NCBI RefSeq assembly: GCF_002860285.1
Contig: NZ_PGVF01000001.1
Coordinates: 124,001 to 188,000 of the forward strand
Origin: Bacillus sp. M6-12
GTDB lineage: Bacteria; Bacillota; Bacilli; Bacillales; DSM-1321
Length of the DNA: 64,000 nucleotides
Direction: 5' to 3'
Position 1 is the first letter of the stretch, and each line of letters opens with the position of its first letter. Under the pieces are notes generated by a model that was not told the origin of the DNA, did no database searches, and worked only from the letters and a program-made list of their open reading frames with translations. Below are positions 31,929 through 40,279 of this stretch, one piece after another. Position numbers and translations under genes: made by a program.

Positions 31929-32402
31929 ATGTTATCACGAAAATATTCAAACAAAATGCTCTTATTGTATCTTTTATTCCTTATGAACGAATGTAAGAAT
32001 AGCGAAACACGACTTCAGTGTATGGTGTATAGATTACAAAAATCTATCCGAACGATTGGAAGTACAGAAACATTTAATTACAAATTTGTTCGTTGGAACT
32101 TAGGAGCGTACAGCAAAGAGTTACATGAAGATATTCACTTTCTTCTACAAAAGGAGTTAATAGAAAAATCATCTTTTCAATTAACTGAAAAAGCAAAGGG
32201 GTTAGTAGAAAAGAATCACAAGTTTATTCAAATCTTCTTTCATGTAAAAGAAAGTGACTTTGATGTTTTGATTCAAACATTAAAAGAAATGAATATTCAA
32301 GAACTGTTGCTTCAAACGTATGAGAAATTTGAATTAAATACACGACCTATGGGGAAAGTCATTGAAGATATTATGTATGACCCTGAATATGTAGGTATAT
32401 AA
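31929..32402 (+). CDS. YwgA/Panacea-like helical protein, 157 aa
   Basis: ATG after AAAAGGGTGG. Helical N-terminus, then FVRWNLGAYSKELHEDIHFLLQ, which resembles the Y-x-x-G-x-Y-S-x-E-L-x-x-D...L motif of YwgA and of Panacea-type antitoxin domains. No toxin-like partner is evident next to it. Role unknown. Confidence 0.6.
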   Translation: MLSRKYSNKMLLLYLLFLMNECKNSETRLQCMVYRLQKSIRTIGSTETFNYKFVRWNLGAYSKELHEDIHFLLQKELIEKSSFQLTEKAKGLVEKNHKFIQIFFHVKESDFDVLIQTLKEMNIQELLLQTYEKFELNTRPMGKVIEDIMYDPEYVGI

Positions 32403-32429
32403 AAAAGCACTACGGTTGTAGTGCCTTTT
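32401..32429 (+). terminator. Rho-independent terminator
   Basis: GCACTAC / GTAGTGC stem with GGTT loop, then CTTTTC. Confidence 0.75.
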
Positions 32430-32459
32430 CTGTTTACACAATAGCAAATCTTTGTTTTC

Positions 32460-32765
32460 TTACGCAATTTCTAATTCGACCATAGTAGGCTCAAGAATAT
32501 CGTCAACGATATCACTAAAAGAATGTTGGATAGTGATTTTCTTTTGATTTATCATTTCTGCTATACGGTCTAATAAAACAAAACGGTTCAGACCTTCTTT
32601 TTCCTGACCTTTTGTTTCTAATAAGATTTTCCCTTCTTCATAAGCAAATATAAATTGTGATTGAAACTCTTTTGAGACTTTCTCCCAATCCACTTCTATA
32701 TTCTCATAAGGAAGAATATAAAAAATACCCTTTTGAATCTTCATTAAACTACCTGGTTTTAACAT
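32460..32765 (-). CDS. Hypothetical protein, 101 aa
   Basis: ATG 32765 is preferred over ATG 32771, which is only 3 nt from AGGAGGTC. Alpha/beta pattern; no recognised family. Leader contains GGCGTTTAT. Monocistronic. Confidence 0.65.
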   Translation of the reverse strand: MLKPGSLMKIQKGIFYILPYENIEVDWEKVSKEFQSQFIFAYEEGKILLETKGQEKEGLNRFVLLDRIAEMINQKKITIQHSFSDIVDDILEPTMVELEIA

Positions 32766-32871
32766 ATCCATGACCTCCTAAAAGTGTTAGAATATAAACG
32801 CCTTTTGTATATACATTCTCTATATTTTAGATAATAAAAGATTCTATATTCTTTATATATGTCAATTATAA

Positions 32872-32900
32872 TTGACAAAATAATAAATCTGTTGGATAAT
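32872..32900 (+). promoter_or_regulatory. Sigma-A promoter
   Basis: TTGACA and GATAAT with 17 nt between; TGTCAATTATAATTGACA makes the -35 region palindromic. Confidence 0.7.
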
Positions 32901-32934
32901 GAATAATAGAGATATACAAGGGAGAGAAAATAAC

Positions 32935-34257
32935 ATGATAAAGAAAAAAATAGGATGGCTTTTAACGACATTGTTTCTTTCAAGTTCGTTAGTAGCTTGT
33001 CAAAGCGAAGTTTCTAATGAAACGATACAAGAATCAACGACAAATAATAAAACTGAGGTTTCAACACAATTAGATAGTGGAAAATCCAATCAAGAAAGTA
33101 AAACGGAAACCAATAAATTTATATCATCAGGCGATTTAAAGGTGTATTACTTAGATATAGGACAAGGTGATAGTATCTATATTCAGACTCCAAGAGGAGA
33201 CGATATTCTAATAGATGGGGGTAACAATGACAAAGGGGATGAAGTCGTTCAATATTTGAAAAACTATGGTGTGGATGATATTGAAATCATGATTGCGACA
33301 CACCCTGATGCTGACCATATCGGAGGGTTAGATGCTGTACTTGAAAAAATGAAAGTAGAATCGGTTTATATGCCGAAAATTACACATACAACAGAAACCT
33401 TTGAGGATTTTGTTGTAGCAGTTAAAAACGAAGGCTTAAAATTGAAAGAAGCAAAAGCGGGATTAGATTTAGGAGTAGAAGGAATCCATGCAACCTTCCT
33501 TGCACCAGTTACATCCTATGGAGATGATTTAAATACTTCGAGTGCAGTCTTGAAAATAAAATATGGAGAAAATAGTTTCTTATTTACAGGCGATGCAACC
33601 ATTGAATCAGAAGAAGATATGATAAAATCTGGTGAGGATTTACAAGCCGATGTCTTGAAGTTAGGTCATCATGGAGCGAATACATCTACCAGCGAAGCAT
33701 TTCTTTCTAAGGTCAACCCACAATATGCTGTCATTTCAGTAGGAGAGGCTAATCGTTATGGACACCCTACGGATGAAACCCTTCAAAAAATGAAGCAACA
33801 TGGAGTAACGGTACACCGAACAGATAAACAAGGAACAGTGTTAGCGATTAGTGATGGAAAAGAGATTACGTTTAAAAATGAACCTTCTCTTATTAAGGGG
33901 GGAACAAGCTCACAAGTAGCGGTTGCTCCTTCTAAATCAGTGAATACACCAGCACCCAAAACAAATACAACAGGAACGCCATCTAAAGGCTCTGACGCTT
34001 CCATACAGGCGAGTGTAGATAATCCTAATCCTGGTCAAAATGAAACGATTACACTTAGCGTAGCAGGGGCAACAGGAGCACCTTATACAGCAGTTTTGCA
34101 CTTTAAAAGTAAAGATACCACTTATACAGGGTCAGTGGGAACACCACTTCCTATTCGTATAGGTCGCTCTTCTTCAGGCTTTGAAGTTGTGATTGATATA
34201 ACTGCAAATATAAATGGCAATGACGTTCAGACTCAAACATCATTTACCGCACAATAA
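32935..34257 (+). CDS. Secreted ComEC-type metallo-beta-lactamase lipoprotein, 440 aa
   Basis: ATG 32935 after GGGAGAG. Lipoprotein signal with SLVAC (Cys22), a Ser/Thr/Asn linker, then a metallo-beta-lactamase domain (about 66-320): YYLDIGQGDSIYI, LIDGG, THPDADHIGG (HxDxDH at 123-128), LFTGDA and LGHHGA. This is the nuclease-like domain found at the end of ComEC/Rec2, here secreted on its own. A Pro/Thr linker leads to a C-terminal Ig-like domain (~355-440). Likely degrades DNA or a phosphoester outside the cell. The DUF3006 gene follows, as often seen with this family. Confidence 0.85.
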   Translation: MIKKKIGWLLTTLFLSSSLVACQSEVSNETIQESTTNNKTEVSTQLDSGKSNQESKTETNKFISSGDLKVYYLDIGQGDSIYIQTPRGDDILIDGGNNDKGDEVVQYLKNYGVDDIEIMIATHPDADHIGGLDAVLEKMKVESVYMPKITHTTETFEDFVVAVKNEGLKLKEAKAGLDLGVEGIHATFLAPVTSYGDDLNTSSAVLKIKYGENSFLFTGDATIESEEDMIKSGEDLQADVLKLGHHGANTSTSEAFLSKVNPQYAVISVGEANRYGHPTDETLQKMKQHGVTVHRTDKQGTVLAISDGKEITFKNEPSLIKGGTSSQVAVAPSKSVNTPAPKTNTTGTPSKGSDASIQASVDNPNPGQNETITLSVAGATGAPYTAVLHFKSKDTTYTGSVGTPLPIRIGRSSSGFEVVIDITANINGNDVQTQTSFTAQ

Positions 34258-34275
34258 AGAAAAGGAGGTTAGCTT

Positions 34276-34488
34276 ATGACATATATCGTAGATAGAATTG
34301 AAGGAAGATTAGCGGTTTGTGAAAAAGAAGACGGTTCTTTTGTAGATATTCCACTGGATGAACTTCCTTTTGGGGTAAAAGCAGGAGACGTATTAAGTGT
34401 AAAAGATAATGTTATTAACTTGGATAAAGTGGCAACTAAAGAACGGAAAGAAAAAATGAACGAAATCATGAAGGATATGTGGGAATAA
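34276..34488 (+). CDS. DUF3006 family protein, 70 aa
   Basis: ATG after AAAGGAGG, 18 nt after the ComEC-like gene. Matches DUF3006: VDRIEGRLAVCE, FVDIPLDELPFGVKAGDVL. Such proteins are commonly encoded next to secreted ComEC-like metallo-hydrolases; the function is unknown. Confidence 0.85.
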   Translation: MTYIVDRIEGRLAVCEKEDGSFVDIPLDELPFGVKAGDVLSVKDNVINLDKVATKERKEKMNEIMKDMWE

Positions 34489-34494
34489 TAAGAA

Positions 34495-34529
34495 GATAGA
34501 CCCCCTAAAAAGGAGGTCTATTTTTATTT
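34495..34529 (+). terminator. Rho-independent terminator
   Basis: ATAGACCCCCT pairs with AGGAGGTCTAT, followed by TTTTATTT. Confidence 0.8.
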
Positions 34530-34537
34530 ACTCAATT

Positions 34538-34729
34538 TTATGAAATAAATTCAAGGAATACATCAAAGTAAATATCGTATTCTTCACCTTTAATGTCTAC
34601 AACACGATACTCTTTCCCTTTATTATAAAACTTATCGTCTGTTTCAGGTACTCTATCTCTAATGCTGTAGCCAATATTTTGCCATTTGTTGTCTATAAAA
34701 AGATACATTTCCAATTTAAACAAGGCCAT
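34538..34729 (-). CDS. Hypothetical protein, 63 aa
   Basis: ATG 34729 is close to AAGGGGAAG; TTG 34723 is an alternative start with better spacing. Small beta-rich protein (KEYRVVDIKGEEYDIYF). Last of three minus-strand genes. Confidence 0.55.
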   Translation of the reverse strand: MALFKLEMYLFIDNKWQNIGYSIRDRVPETDDKFYNKGKEYRVVDIKGEEYDIYFDVFLEFIS

Positions 34730-34746
34730 CTTCCCCTTAGTTACAT

Positions 34747-34905
34747 TTATTCTTTTTTACCTTTTCTTTTAAAACGAAATATCATCCATTTATCAAAGCA
34801 GTCATCACACATAATGTCCTTCAACCACACATCGTTGGCATTAGGTAAATGTGCTTCAAATTCCTTGTGGCACTTAGTACAGGAACACTTTTGATAAACA
34901 GACAT
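34747..34905 (-). CDS. Small putative zinc-ribbon protein, 52 aa
   Basis: ATG 34905, AAAAGGAAC upstream. CSCTKC and CDDC give a CxC-x2-C...CxxC zinc site; basic tail RFKRKGKKE. Starts 2 nt after the stop of the preceding minus-strand gene, so coupled. Confidence 0.65.
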   Translation of the reverse strand: MSVYQKCSCTKCHKEFEAHLPNANDVWLKDIMCDDCFDKWMIFRFKRKGKKE

Positions 34906-34907
34906 AT

Positions 34908-35141
34908 TTAGTTCTGTTCCTTTTCAGCATAATGACGTTTAGAGATTTCAAATAGAAAAGGGGTATCCATTGCATGAATAGGATACATTACATTTGCTCC
35001 TACTGTAAATTGTTTATGAGCTTCACGAACAACACCATCCACTTTCAAAATACCAGTCTTTCTCCATTCTACGATTTCTTCAAAGCCTTTCTTCAGCTCT
35101 TCATTAGAAAATTCAGCAATAATCTGTTCCAGTGTTTTCAT
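34908..35141 (-). CDS. Hypothetical helical protein, 77 aa
   Basis: ATG after CAGGAGGATG. Helical N-terminus (IIAEFSNEELKKGFEEIVEW), no recognised family. Leader contains AAAAGGTGTTTG. First gene of the minus-strand trio. Confidence 0.7.
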   Translation of the reverse strand: MKTLEQIIAEFSNEELKKGFEEIVEWRKTGILKVDGVVREAHKQFTVGANVMYPIHAMDTPFLFEISKRHYAEKEQN

Positions 35142-35249
35142 GATTTCATCCTCCTGAGTAAATGTTTGATAACAAACACCTTTTATTTAAGAACCTTCTT
35201 TATCTTAGATTTAGAACAAAGGGATATTCAAACGTATGAACCATTTCTC

Positions 35250-35292
35250 ATTGTAAAAAATAATTGACAAAAACAAAAATATGTGATATAAT
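35250..35292 (+). promoter_or_regulatory. Consensus promoter with conserved upstream A-tract
   Basis: TTGACA (35264) and TATAAT (35287), 17 nt apart, preceded by ATTGTAAAAAATAA exactly as at 29125. Confidence 0.8.
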
Positions 35293-35336
35293 ATATGTAA
35301 ATAGATATCGGAAAAACAAACGAAGGAGGAGCGAAA

Positions 35337-35657
35337 ATGGAGTATGTTTTAATGGCGAAGGTTAGTTACCGTCAACCAGGCGATTATGAAGATACAATTA
35401 AACGAGTGGATTTAGGAGATATAGAGATTCAATCAAAGGAAGACATCGACCATGTTTGCCAAAAAATAGCTTGGGATTTGAATTTAAAAGAAGATATTCA
35501 TTTTAATTCTTTTTCGGAACAATATCCAAGCAGTTCAGAATTTTATTTGGAAACTAAAGAAGAGCTTTATGGATTAAATAAGATGTATAAAGTTCGGCTA
35601 ATAGATTGTATTCGTATCAAAGGTAGGTTGTTTGAATTAAAGCCTTTTGAAATCTAA
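35337..35657 (+). CDS. Hypothetical protein, 106 aa
   Basis: ATG after GAAGGAGGAG. Alpha/beta pattern; no family. First gene of an operon of small proteins reaching about 37.0 kb. Confidence 0.7.
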   Translation: MEYVLMAKVSYRQPGDYEDTIKRVDLGDIEIQSKEDIDHVCQKIAWDLNLKEDIHFNSFSEQYPSSSEFYLETKEELYGLNKMYKVRLIDCIRIKGRLFELKPFEI

Positions 35658-35677
35658 TATAAGGAATGAAAAAAACT

Positions 35678-36007
35678 ATGAGAAAAATCATTGAAATTAT
35701 TTCTGGTCAAAAAATTGATTTATTGCCATCTGGTATAGATTTGGATAAACATGAAATTGTTCGGCTTTGGACAGTTTATGATGAAGAGCGAATGTGGACT
35801 TGGAAAAAGTTTGACACACAAACAGGCGAACGATTGGAGAGACCTTCTTCATTAGAAGAAGTAGAGCTTAAGCACCATGAAGGTATTTTCTTAGAAGACC
35901 GAATTCATGATTGGAACATTCGTCAAGGAAACCTATTGGATTACTATTCAAGAGTGGTTGGACAAAATGAAGAAGTGAAAATTCTAATCGAATATAAGGA
36001 GAAATAA
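35678..36007 (+). CDS. Hypothetical protein, 109 aa
   Basis: ATG 35678 lies about 12 nt after AAGGA; ATG 35666 is adjacent to it and less likely. WKKFDTQTGERLERP and an acidic C-terminus. No recognised domain. Confidence 0.65.
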   Translation: MRKIIEIISGQKIDLLPSGIDLDKHEIVRLWTVYDEERMWTWKKFDTQTGERLERPSSLEEVELKHHEGIFLEDRIHDWNIRQGNLLDYYSRVVGQNEEVKILIEYKEK

Positions 36008-36013
36008 CATCAT

Positions 36014-36217
36014 ATGACACCAAAACAACAAGAAATATTAGATATGCTGAAAAAATTATATAAAGAAACTGGTGAGGCGGTTAGTCCATCAAAAATCGGA
36101 TTAGCATTAGGGAAAGATTATAATTCATCTTCCTCTTATTGTTCTACTACGCTAAAGAAAGCAGTGTCGGAAGGATTAGTCGAACGAACAGAAAAGGGAC
36201 TTTATATCCCAAAATAA
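36014..36217 (+). CDS. Small winged-helix DNA-binding protein, 67 aa
   Basis: ATG after AAGGAGAAATAA. The N-terminus MTPKQQEILDMLKKLYKETG followed by SPSKIGLALG and a TLKKAVSEGLVERTEKGLYIP wing resembles the LexA-type winged helix-turn-helix domain without the protease part. It could be a regulator of this operon or of the recurrent palindrome, but nothing links them directly. Confidence 0.75.
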   Translation: MTPKQQEILDMLKKLYKETGEAVSPSKIGLALGKDYNSSSSYCSTTLKKAVSEGLVERTEKGLYIPK

Positions 36218-36332
36218 GAGGATAAAGAGTAAATGAATCTGTCCAAAGATGAAGTCACTGATTACCTCTCTTAATACCAATAATTGAAGTCCCTTCTTAC
36301 TATCATAATAAAAAATAGAAGGAGGGGCTTAT

Positions 36333-36512
36333 GTGGAGATTAGAAAGACTGCAGTTTTAACGAAAGATGACATTGCCTATGCCATACGTGATTATTTGCG
36401 AAAAGAAGGTTATGACGTATATGCAGGGACATTTAATTGGATATATGAAGAAAAAGACGGAAGTGTTCAACTGAAAAAGGTTGAATGTGAGGTTTTTGAA
36501 GATAAAAAATAA
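36333..36512 (+). CDS. Small hypothetical protein, 59 aa
   Basis: GTG 36333 with GAAGGAGGGG upstream; an overlapping ATG at 36331 ends after 4 codons. Alpha/beta, product starts MEIRKTAVLTKDDIAYAI. No family recognised. Confidence 0.6.
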   Translation: MEIRKTAVLTKDDIAYAIRDYLRKEGYDVYAGTFNWIYEEKDGSVQLKKVECEVFEDKK

Positions 36513-36533
36513 GAGAAAAAGGGAGCATGTGCC

Positions 36534-36800
36534 ATGACAAACAAAGCGAAGATAGAAGAGAAACTAAATGAATTAGGTCTTTCTATGGGTGGTTACAATT
36601 CAGAACTTGAACGATTGTCAAAGAAAGAATTAGAAAAAGTTCTTGATAATATGGAATACGGAAGCACTGATATTCAAGTGAAAATTCGTCAAAAAGAGTA
36701 TGTTGTGGAAGTTTATCATGTAGATAATGAAGTCGATTTTGGAATGCTAACTACGGAACAATATGAAAATCGTTATGGCAGAGCAGTAGGAGAAGAATAA
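36534..36800 (+). CDS. Hypothetical protein, 88 aa
   Basis: ATG after AAAGGGAGC. Helical first half, then strands; acidic. No family recognised. Confidence 0.7.
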   Translation: MTNKAKIEEKLNELGLSMGGYNSELERLSKKELEKVLDNMEYGSTDIQVKIRQKEYVVEVYHVDNEVDFGMLTTEQYENRYGRAVGEE

Positions 36801-36878
36801 ATCATTTATATAAACAAGCCAACATTCGGAACTTTTTATTCATTAGTTCCGTTTGTTTGTGTAAAAGGAGGATGGAAT

Positions 36879-37043
36879 GTGAAACATAAGAACGTAAAAG
36901 GCGATAAAAAGGTAAGTGACACTCCCAAGCGTCAACTTCATAAAGTCATTATTGGTGATTCAGGTGTTGGGAAAGCCTCAAGAAATACTTTATGTAAAGT
37001 AGAAGATTTAATCTTACAGCGTGTGCCAAAGCTAAAGAAATAG
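36879..37043 (+). CDS. 54-aa protein with isolated P-loop motif
   Basis: GTG 36879 after AAAAGGAGGATG. Basic peptide containing HKVIIGDSGVGKAS, an almost perfect Walker A loop of the small-GTPase kind, yet the protein ends 25 residues later with no Walker B or G-box. Either a remnant of a larger NTPase or a tiny protein with a chance motif. Confidence 0.55.
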   Translation: MKHKNVKGDKKVSDTPKRQLHKVIIGDSGVGKASRNTLCKVEDLILQRVPKLKK

Positions 37044-37131
37044 GTCAAGAGAAAAGGAGGATAACTTTTGTTTATCACTCTTTTTTTTTGTCTATACTTA
37101 TAGATATAAGTGAGTTAAAGGGGAGGAAAAT

Positions 37132-37635
37132 GTGAGATTAATGATTGATTTTGAGGAATCCGAAATTCATTACATAAAAAAGAGTGACTTTGAAGCGTTA
37201 TCATCAAAAGACATACCAGTTAATAAAATTTTCTTTCTATGTGACAAGATAGAAGACCAGGTAATTACCCCTTCTTTTGAATCAGATTGTCACGTCTTAA
37301 AGAAAGATAATGACACTTACCAAGTCCAGCTCACTCAAATGGAAAGACGTAAATTTTGGGATGCTCCTGTTGGTTTAGACGTATATATGAATTGGAAGAA
37401 AAAACGAATTCAAGAAATGCAAGAAGAAGGTATCTCTATTTACCAGGATGATTGGGATGACGATGGAGATTACATTCATTTAGGTTATTATATTGACATT
37501 CAAGCAAAGAATGGAAAAGAAGTCATAGAAGAATTGGTAAGATTGATTGAAATAAATATCGAGGATACTCTGCAGTTAAAAATAGATAAGCTAATGGATT
37601 TTGATTCTAAACTCGATAATCGAACGATTATTTAG
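37132..37635 (+). CDS. Hypothetical protein, 167 aa
   Basis: GTG 37132 after GGGGAGG. Acidic with QDDWDDDGDYIHLGYYIDI; alpha/beta. No recognised family. Confidence 0.7.
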   Translation: MRLMIDFEESEIHYIKKSDFEALSSKDIPVNKIFFLCDKIEDQVITPSFESDCHVLKKDNDTYQVQLTQMERRKFWDAPVGLDVYMNWKKKRIQEMQEEGISIYQDDWDDDGDYIHLGYYIDIQAKNGKEVIEELVRLIEINIEDTLQLKIDKLMDFDSKLDNRTII

Positions 37636-37699
37636 TTTCTTTCCTTACATACAGTATCTTATAATAATTATAAAGATATACAGGAAAAAGGGTGATTAA

Positions 37700-38032
37700 G
37701 TGCGAGTATATCAAAAAAATGAAAATGAATTCGTTTTAAGTAAAGATATGGATAATTCTTATACAGATTGGAACATTTCTATAAGAAAACCCTATTCTTT
37801 TGAAACATCAAATCTATTTTTATGGAAGGGAAATATTGAAAAAAATTATTACGGAGTAAATCATTCCCCTTCATATGAATTCTCTTATCAAAAAGACAAC
37901 ACTCTACTCATAGAAAACTCCAAAAGACAAACTTATCATTATCCTTCTGATAGCAATAAGAAAATTCCTATTCCAAAAGCAATTTTGAATTTTATCCTGC
38001 AAGAATGTGAGAAACGGATAGTGAATTTATAA
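37700..38032 (+). CDS. Hypothetical protein, 110 aa
   Basis: GTG 37700 after AAAAAGGGTG. Tyr/Ser/Asn-rich beta pattern and a C-terminal helix. No recognised family. A TATAAT with ATACAGG 16 nt later lies upstream (37660-37683). Confidence 0.65.
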   Translation: MRVYQKNENEFVLSKDMDNSYTDWNISIRKPYSFETSNLFLWKGNIEKNYYGVNHSPSYEFSYQKDNTLLIENSKRQTYHYPSDSNKKIPIPKAILNFILQECEKRIVNL

Positions 38033-38065
38033 TAAAAGCGATTGGATAACGAAGATAAAACAACT

Positions 38066-38100
38066 TAGAAGCATGGTCAATTACTAAAACCATGCTTCTA
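38066..38100. terminator. Hairpin, probable terminator
   Basis: Perfect stem TAGAAGCATGG / CCATGCTTCTA with a 13-nt loop but a poor T run. Confidence 0.5.
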
Positions 38101-38117
38101 TATATTAAAGAATTATT

Positions 38118-38265
38118 CCTATACTTTTCTTCAATGACACTCCAAAAGGATTCATCTTCTAAGCCTAAACGCCAAATACCAATACCTCTTAATCCCTTTT
38201 GGTTCACAATGTCGAGTTTATATTTTCATACCAAACGGAATGAAGAATTCCTGAACTATCTACAT
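38118..38265 (-). pseudogene. Remnant of a GH18-type glycosidase C-terminus
   Basis: On the minus strand one frame reads YVDSSGILHSVWYENINST and, after a frame change, another reads NQKGLRGIGIWRLGLEDESFW. Together they match the end of family 18 glycosidase or peptidoglycan-active proteins (a Y-x-D-x-x-G-x-x-H-x-V-W then G-L-x-G-I-x-x-W-R-L-G-x-E-D pattern). No start, signal or catalytic region remains, so this is decayed. Confidence 0.65.
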
Positions 38266-38286
38266 AGTTAAAAAAAGTTTTTGTTA

Positions 38287-39333
38287 TTAGTTAAGCACTC
38301 GTTGAACTTTTACAAACATATTATTCCAATAGGTTGTGTTGATGTCAGAATACATTACTCCTTTAGAGGTACTTGCATGAAGCATTTTGCCATCACCTAC
38401 ATAAATACCAACATGTCCAATACGTTCGACACCTGTGTTGTTCACTCTATCTGAAGTAGAGTAGAATAATAGGTCTCCTTTACGGATTTGGGATAAAGAA
38501 ATCGTTGTCCCTTCAAGACTTTGAGAACGTGAATCTCCACTCAATTTAAAGTTTGCTCCTTTATAGAACGCATATTGAACGAAGCTGGAACAATCAAATG
38601 TATTTCCTGTAAAGTTTGGATTGTCTGTTTTGTTCCAATAAAGGATACGTGTAGCCCCATATTCATATGGAGTGCTCATTTTTTTAGCTCCTTCAGCAAT
38701 GATGGCATTTGCTGTGGATTCCCAATTAGAAGTTGTGGGTACTTCTACGGTTGGGGCAGGGGCAGGAGTTGGTGCTGGATTTGTAACGACTGGTGCAGAT
38801 ACACCACCATTTAATAAAGCACGATATGGGATTTCTAACTTTTGACCAATATGAATAATGTCAGTTGTTAAATGGTTTGTTGCTTTAATCTCATTAACTG
38901 AAGTACCAAACTTAACAGAAATTTTATATAACGTATCACCCGATTGAACCGTATATTGATTGCTGTTTTTTTCAATTTTTAAAACTTGTCCTACTTTAAT
39001 AGCAGTGTTTGGTAAGTTGTTAATAGATACAATATGTCCAACTGTTGTCTGATTGTTTTTAGCGATTGCACTTAGGCTGTCACCTGACTTAACTGTATAA
39101 GAGAATGTGTTAGCAGATGGAATACGTAAAACTTGACCTACTTTAATTAAATCACTTTGTAAACCGTTAGTTTCCTTTAATGAACTAATCGTTGTGTTAT
39201 AGGCTTTAGAAATTAGATATAAGGTATCACCGCTTTTTACCGTATGCGTAGAAGCCTCATTTGCGAACGCTGGTGTAGATAAGGTTGCTGTCATCACTGA
39301 AGCAAGAAGTAATGTCTTGAAATGTTTATTCAT
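38287..39333 (-). CDS. LysM-NlpC/P60 cell-wall endopeptidase, 348 aa
   Basis: ATG 39333 after TAGGAGGC. Signal peptide (cut near AFA-NE), three LysM repeats (about 29-72, 78-121, 126-169), a Pro/Ala linker and an NlpC/P60 domain with Cys248 (FDCSSF), His307 (GHVGIYV) and His319. Layout is that of LytE/CwlS D,L-endopeptidases, which cut D-Glu to meso-diaminopimelate in peptidoglycan. Its promoter has the recurrent palindrome just after the -10. Confidence 0.92.
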   Translation of the reverse strand: MNKHFKTLLLASVMTATLSTPAFANEASTHTVKSGDTLYLISKAYNTTISSLKETNGLQSDLIKVGQVLRIPSANTFSYTVKSGDSLSAIAKNNQTTVGHIVSINNLPNTAIKVGQVLKIEKNSNQYTVQSGDTLYKISVKFGTSVNEIKATNHLTTDIIHIGQKLEIPYRALLNGGVSAPVVTNPAPTPAPAPTVEVPTTSNWESTANAIIAEGAKKMSTPYEYGATRILYWNKTDNPNFTGNTFDCSSFVQYAFYKGANFKLSGDSRSQSLEGTTISLSQIRKGDLLFYSTSDRVNNTGVERIGHVGIYVGDGKMLHASTSKGVMYSDINTTYWNNMFVKVQRVLN

Positions 39334-39380
39334 TTTAATGCCTCCTAAATTATTTTTTATGGTCAAAAAATCATGTTCCG

Positions 39381-39429
39381 TTGACTATTGACAATTAATA
39401 TAATATCGGTTTTTTGATAGCATTTTCAA
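39381..39429 (-). promoter_or_regulatory. Promoter with downstream palindrome
   Basis: On the minus strand TTGAAA (39429-39424) and TATTAT (39405-39400) with 18 nt between; TTGTCAATAGTCAA (39394-39381) lies right after the -10, one mismatch from consensus. Well placed for repression of the LysM hydrolase gene. Confidence 0.65.
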
Positions 39430-39562
39430 TGATAAATAGTTTCCAAGATTACCAGTAGAATATTGTTGAAAAACAAACATGAATGTGATATTTAAAGAAA
39501 AACCTTTAAAAATAGGATAAAAAAATGATATAATGAGGGGCATATAAGGAGGAGATGGAAAC

Positions 39563-39709
39563 ATGACCCTTGAAATATGTACATATGAAATGCCTTTTGA
39601 AACAGAAGATAGCTTTAGAGTGAAAATAGAAGCAGGAAAATTGAAAAAAGAAGAAGAATGTCCAGATAATAATTGGATTCCAGACTCTTATTTTGAAGAA
39701 GCAGTATAG
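39563..39709 (+). CDS. Small acidic hypothetical protein, 48 aa
   Basis: ATG 39563 after AAGGAGGAG. Acidic, starts MTLEICTYEMPFETED. Followed by a strong terminator, so a real unit. No family. Confidence 0.6.
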   Translation: MTLEICTYEMPFETEDSFRVKIEAGKLKKEEECPDNNWIPDSYFEEAV

Positions 39710-39710
39710 A

Positions 39711-39742
39711 AGGTGTGTAGCATAAGCTACGCACTTTTTTTG
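39711..39742 (+). terminator. Rho-independent terminator
   Basis: GTGTGTAGC / GCTACGCAC with ATAA loop, then seven T. Confidence 0.8.
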
Positions 39743-39889
39743 TTTAAAAAAGAAATCGCTTTCATGTAATCTCTGAACCTAATTGATAAAGCTAAATACC
39801 TTCGACTATAATATAGTAATTTTTATAAATTTGGATAGTTCATACTAACTTTTACTTATTGAAGGATATTGAAAAGGGGAGAGATTTTT

Positions 39890-40096
39890 ATGACAAACGC
39901 AATGTTAAAGAGGGAACAAGAAATGGGATTTATGTTTTTACAACTGGAGCAGGATATTAATGCTTTAGAAGTTCAAGAACAAGAATTAGAGGAAAGAGTA
40001 AAGCAAGACGATTGGTGTGCGATTCTGGATTTGAAACGTGTACAGCGTCAATTAGAAGAAAAGCGTCATGATTTCTACGGACTTTATTTTAAGTAG
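39890..40096 (+). CDS. Small coiled-coil protein, 68 aa
   Basis: ATG 39890 after AAAAGGGGAGAGA. Charged heptad-like helix throughout (LEVQEQELEERVKQDD). Not recognised. Confidence 0.65.
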   Translation: MTNAMLKREQEMGFMFLQLEQDINALEVQEQELEERVKQDDWCAILDLKRVQRQLEEKRHDFYGLYFK

Positions 40097-40108
40097 AATC
40101 AAATTAAA

Positions 40109-40153
40109 GAAAGCCTTTTGTTATTTGGGGATAACAGAGGCTTTTTCTTTTTT
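40109..40153 (+). terminator. Rho-independent terminator
   Basis: AAAGCCTTTTGTTAT pairs with ATAACAGAGGCTTT, followed by a T-rich tract. Confidence 0.75.
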
Positions 40154-40279
40154 ACATAAGAAAATCCTTTATAAACCAATCCTTTTCTGTATAGAACAAG
40201 ATAGAACCGTTTTTATCTATGTAAGAAAAATGGGATTTGAGATAATGAAGCCAATCGAAGAGAGAAAGGAGAGAGAAGT

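Noticed and set aside
36230..36275. A 13-codon frame MNLSKDEVTDYLS
   Set aside because: Too short and not followed by any conserved feature.
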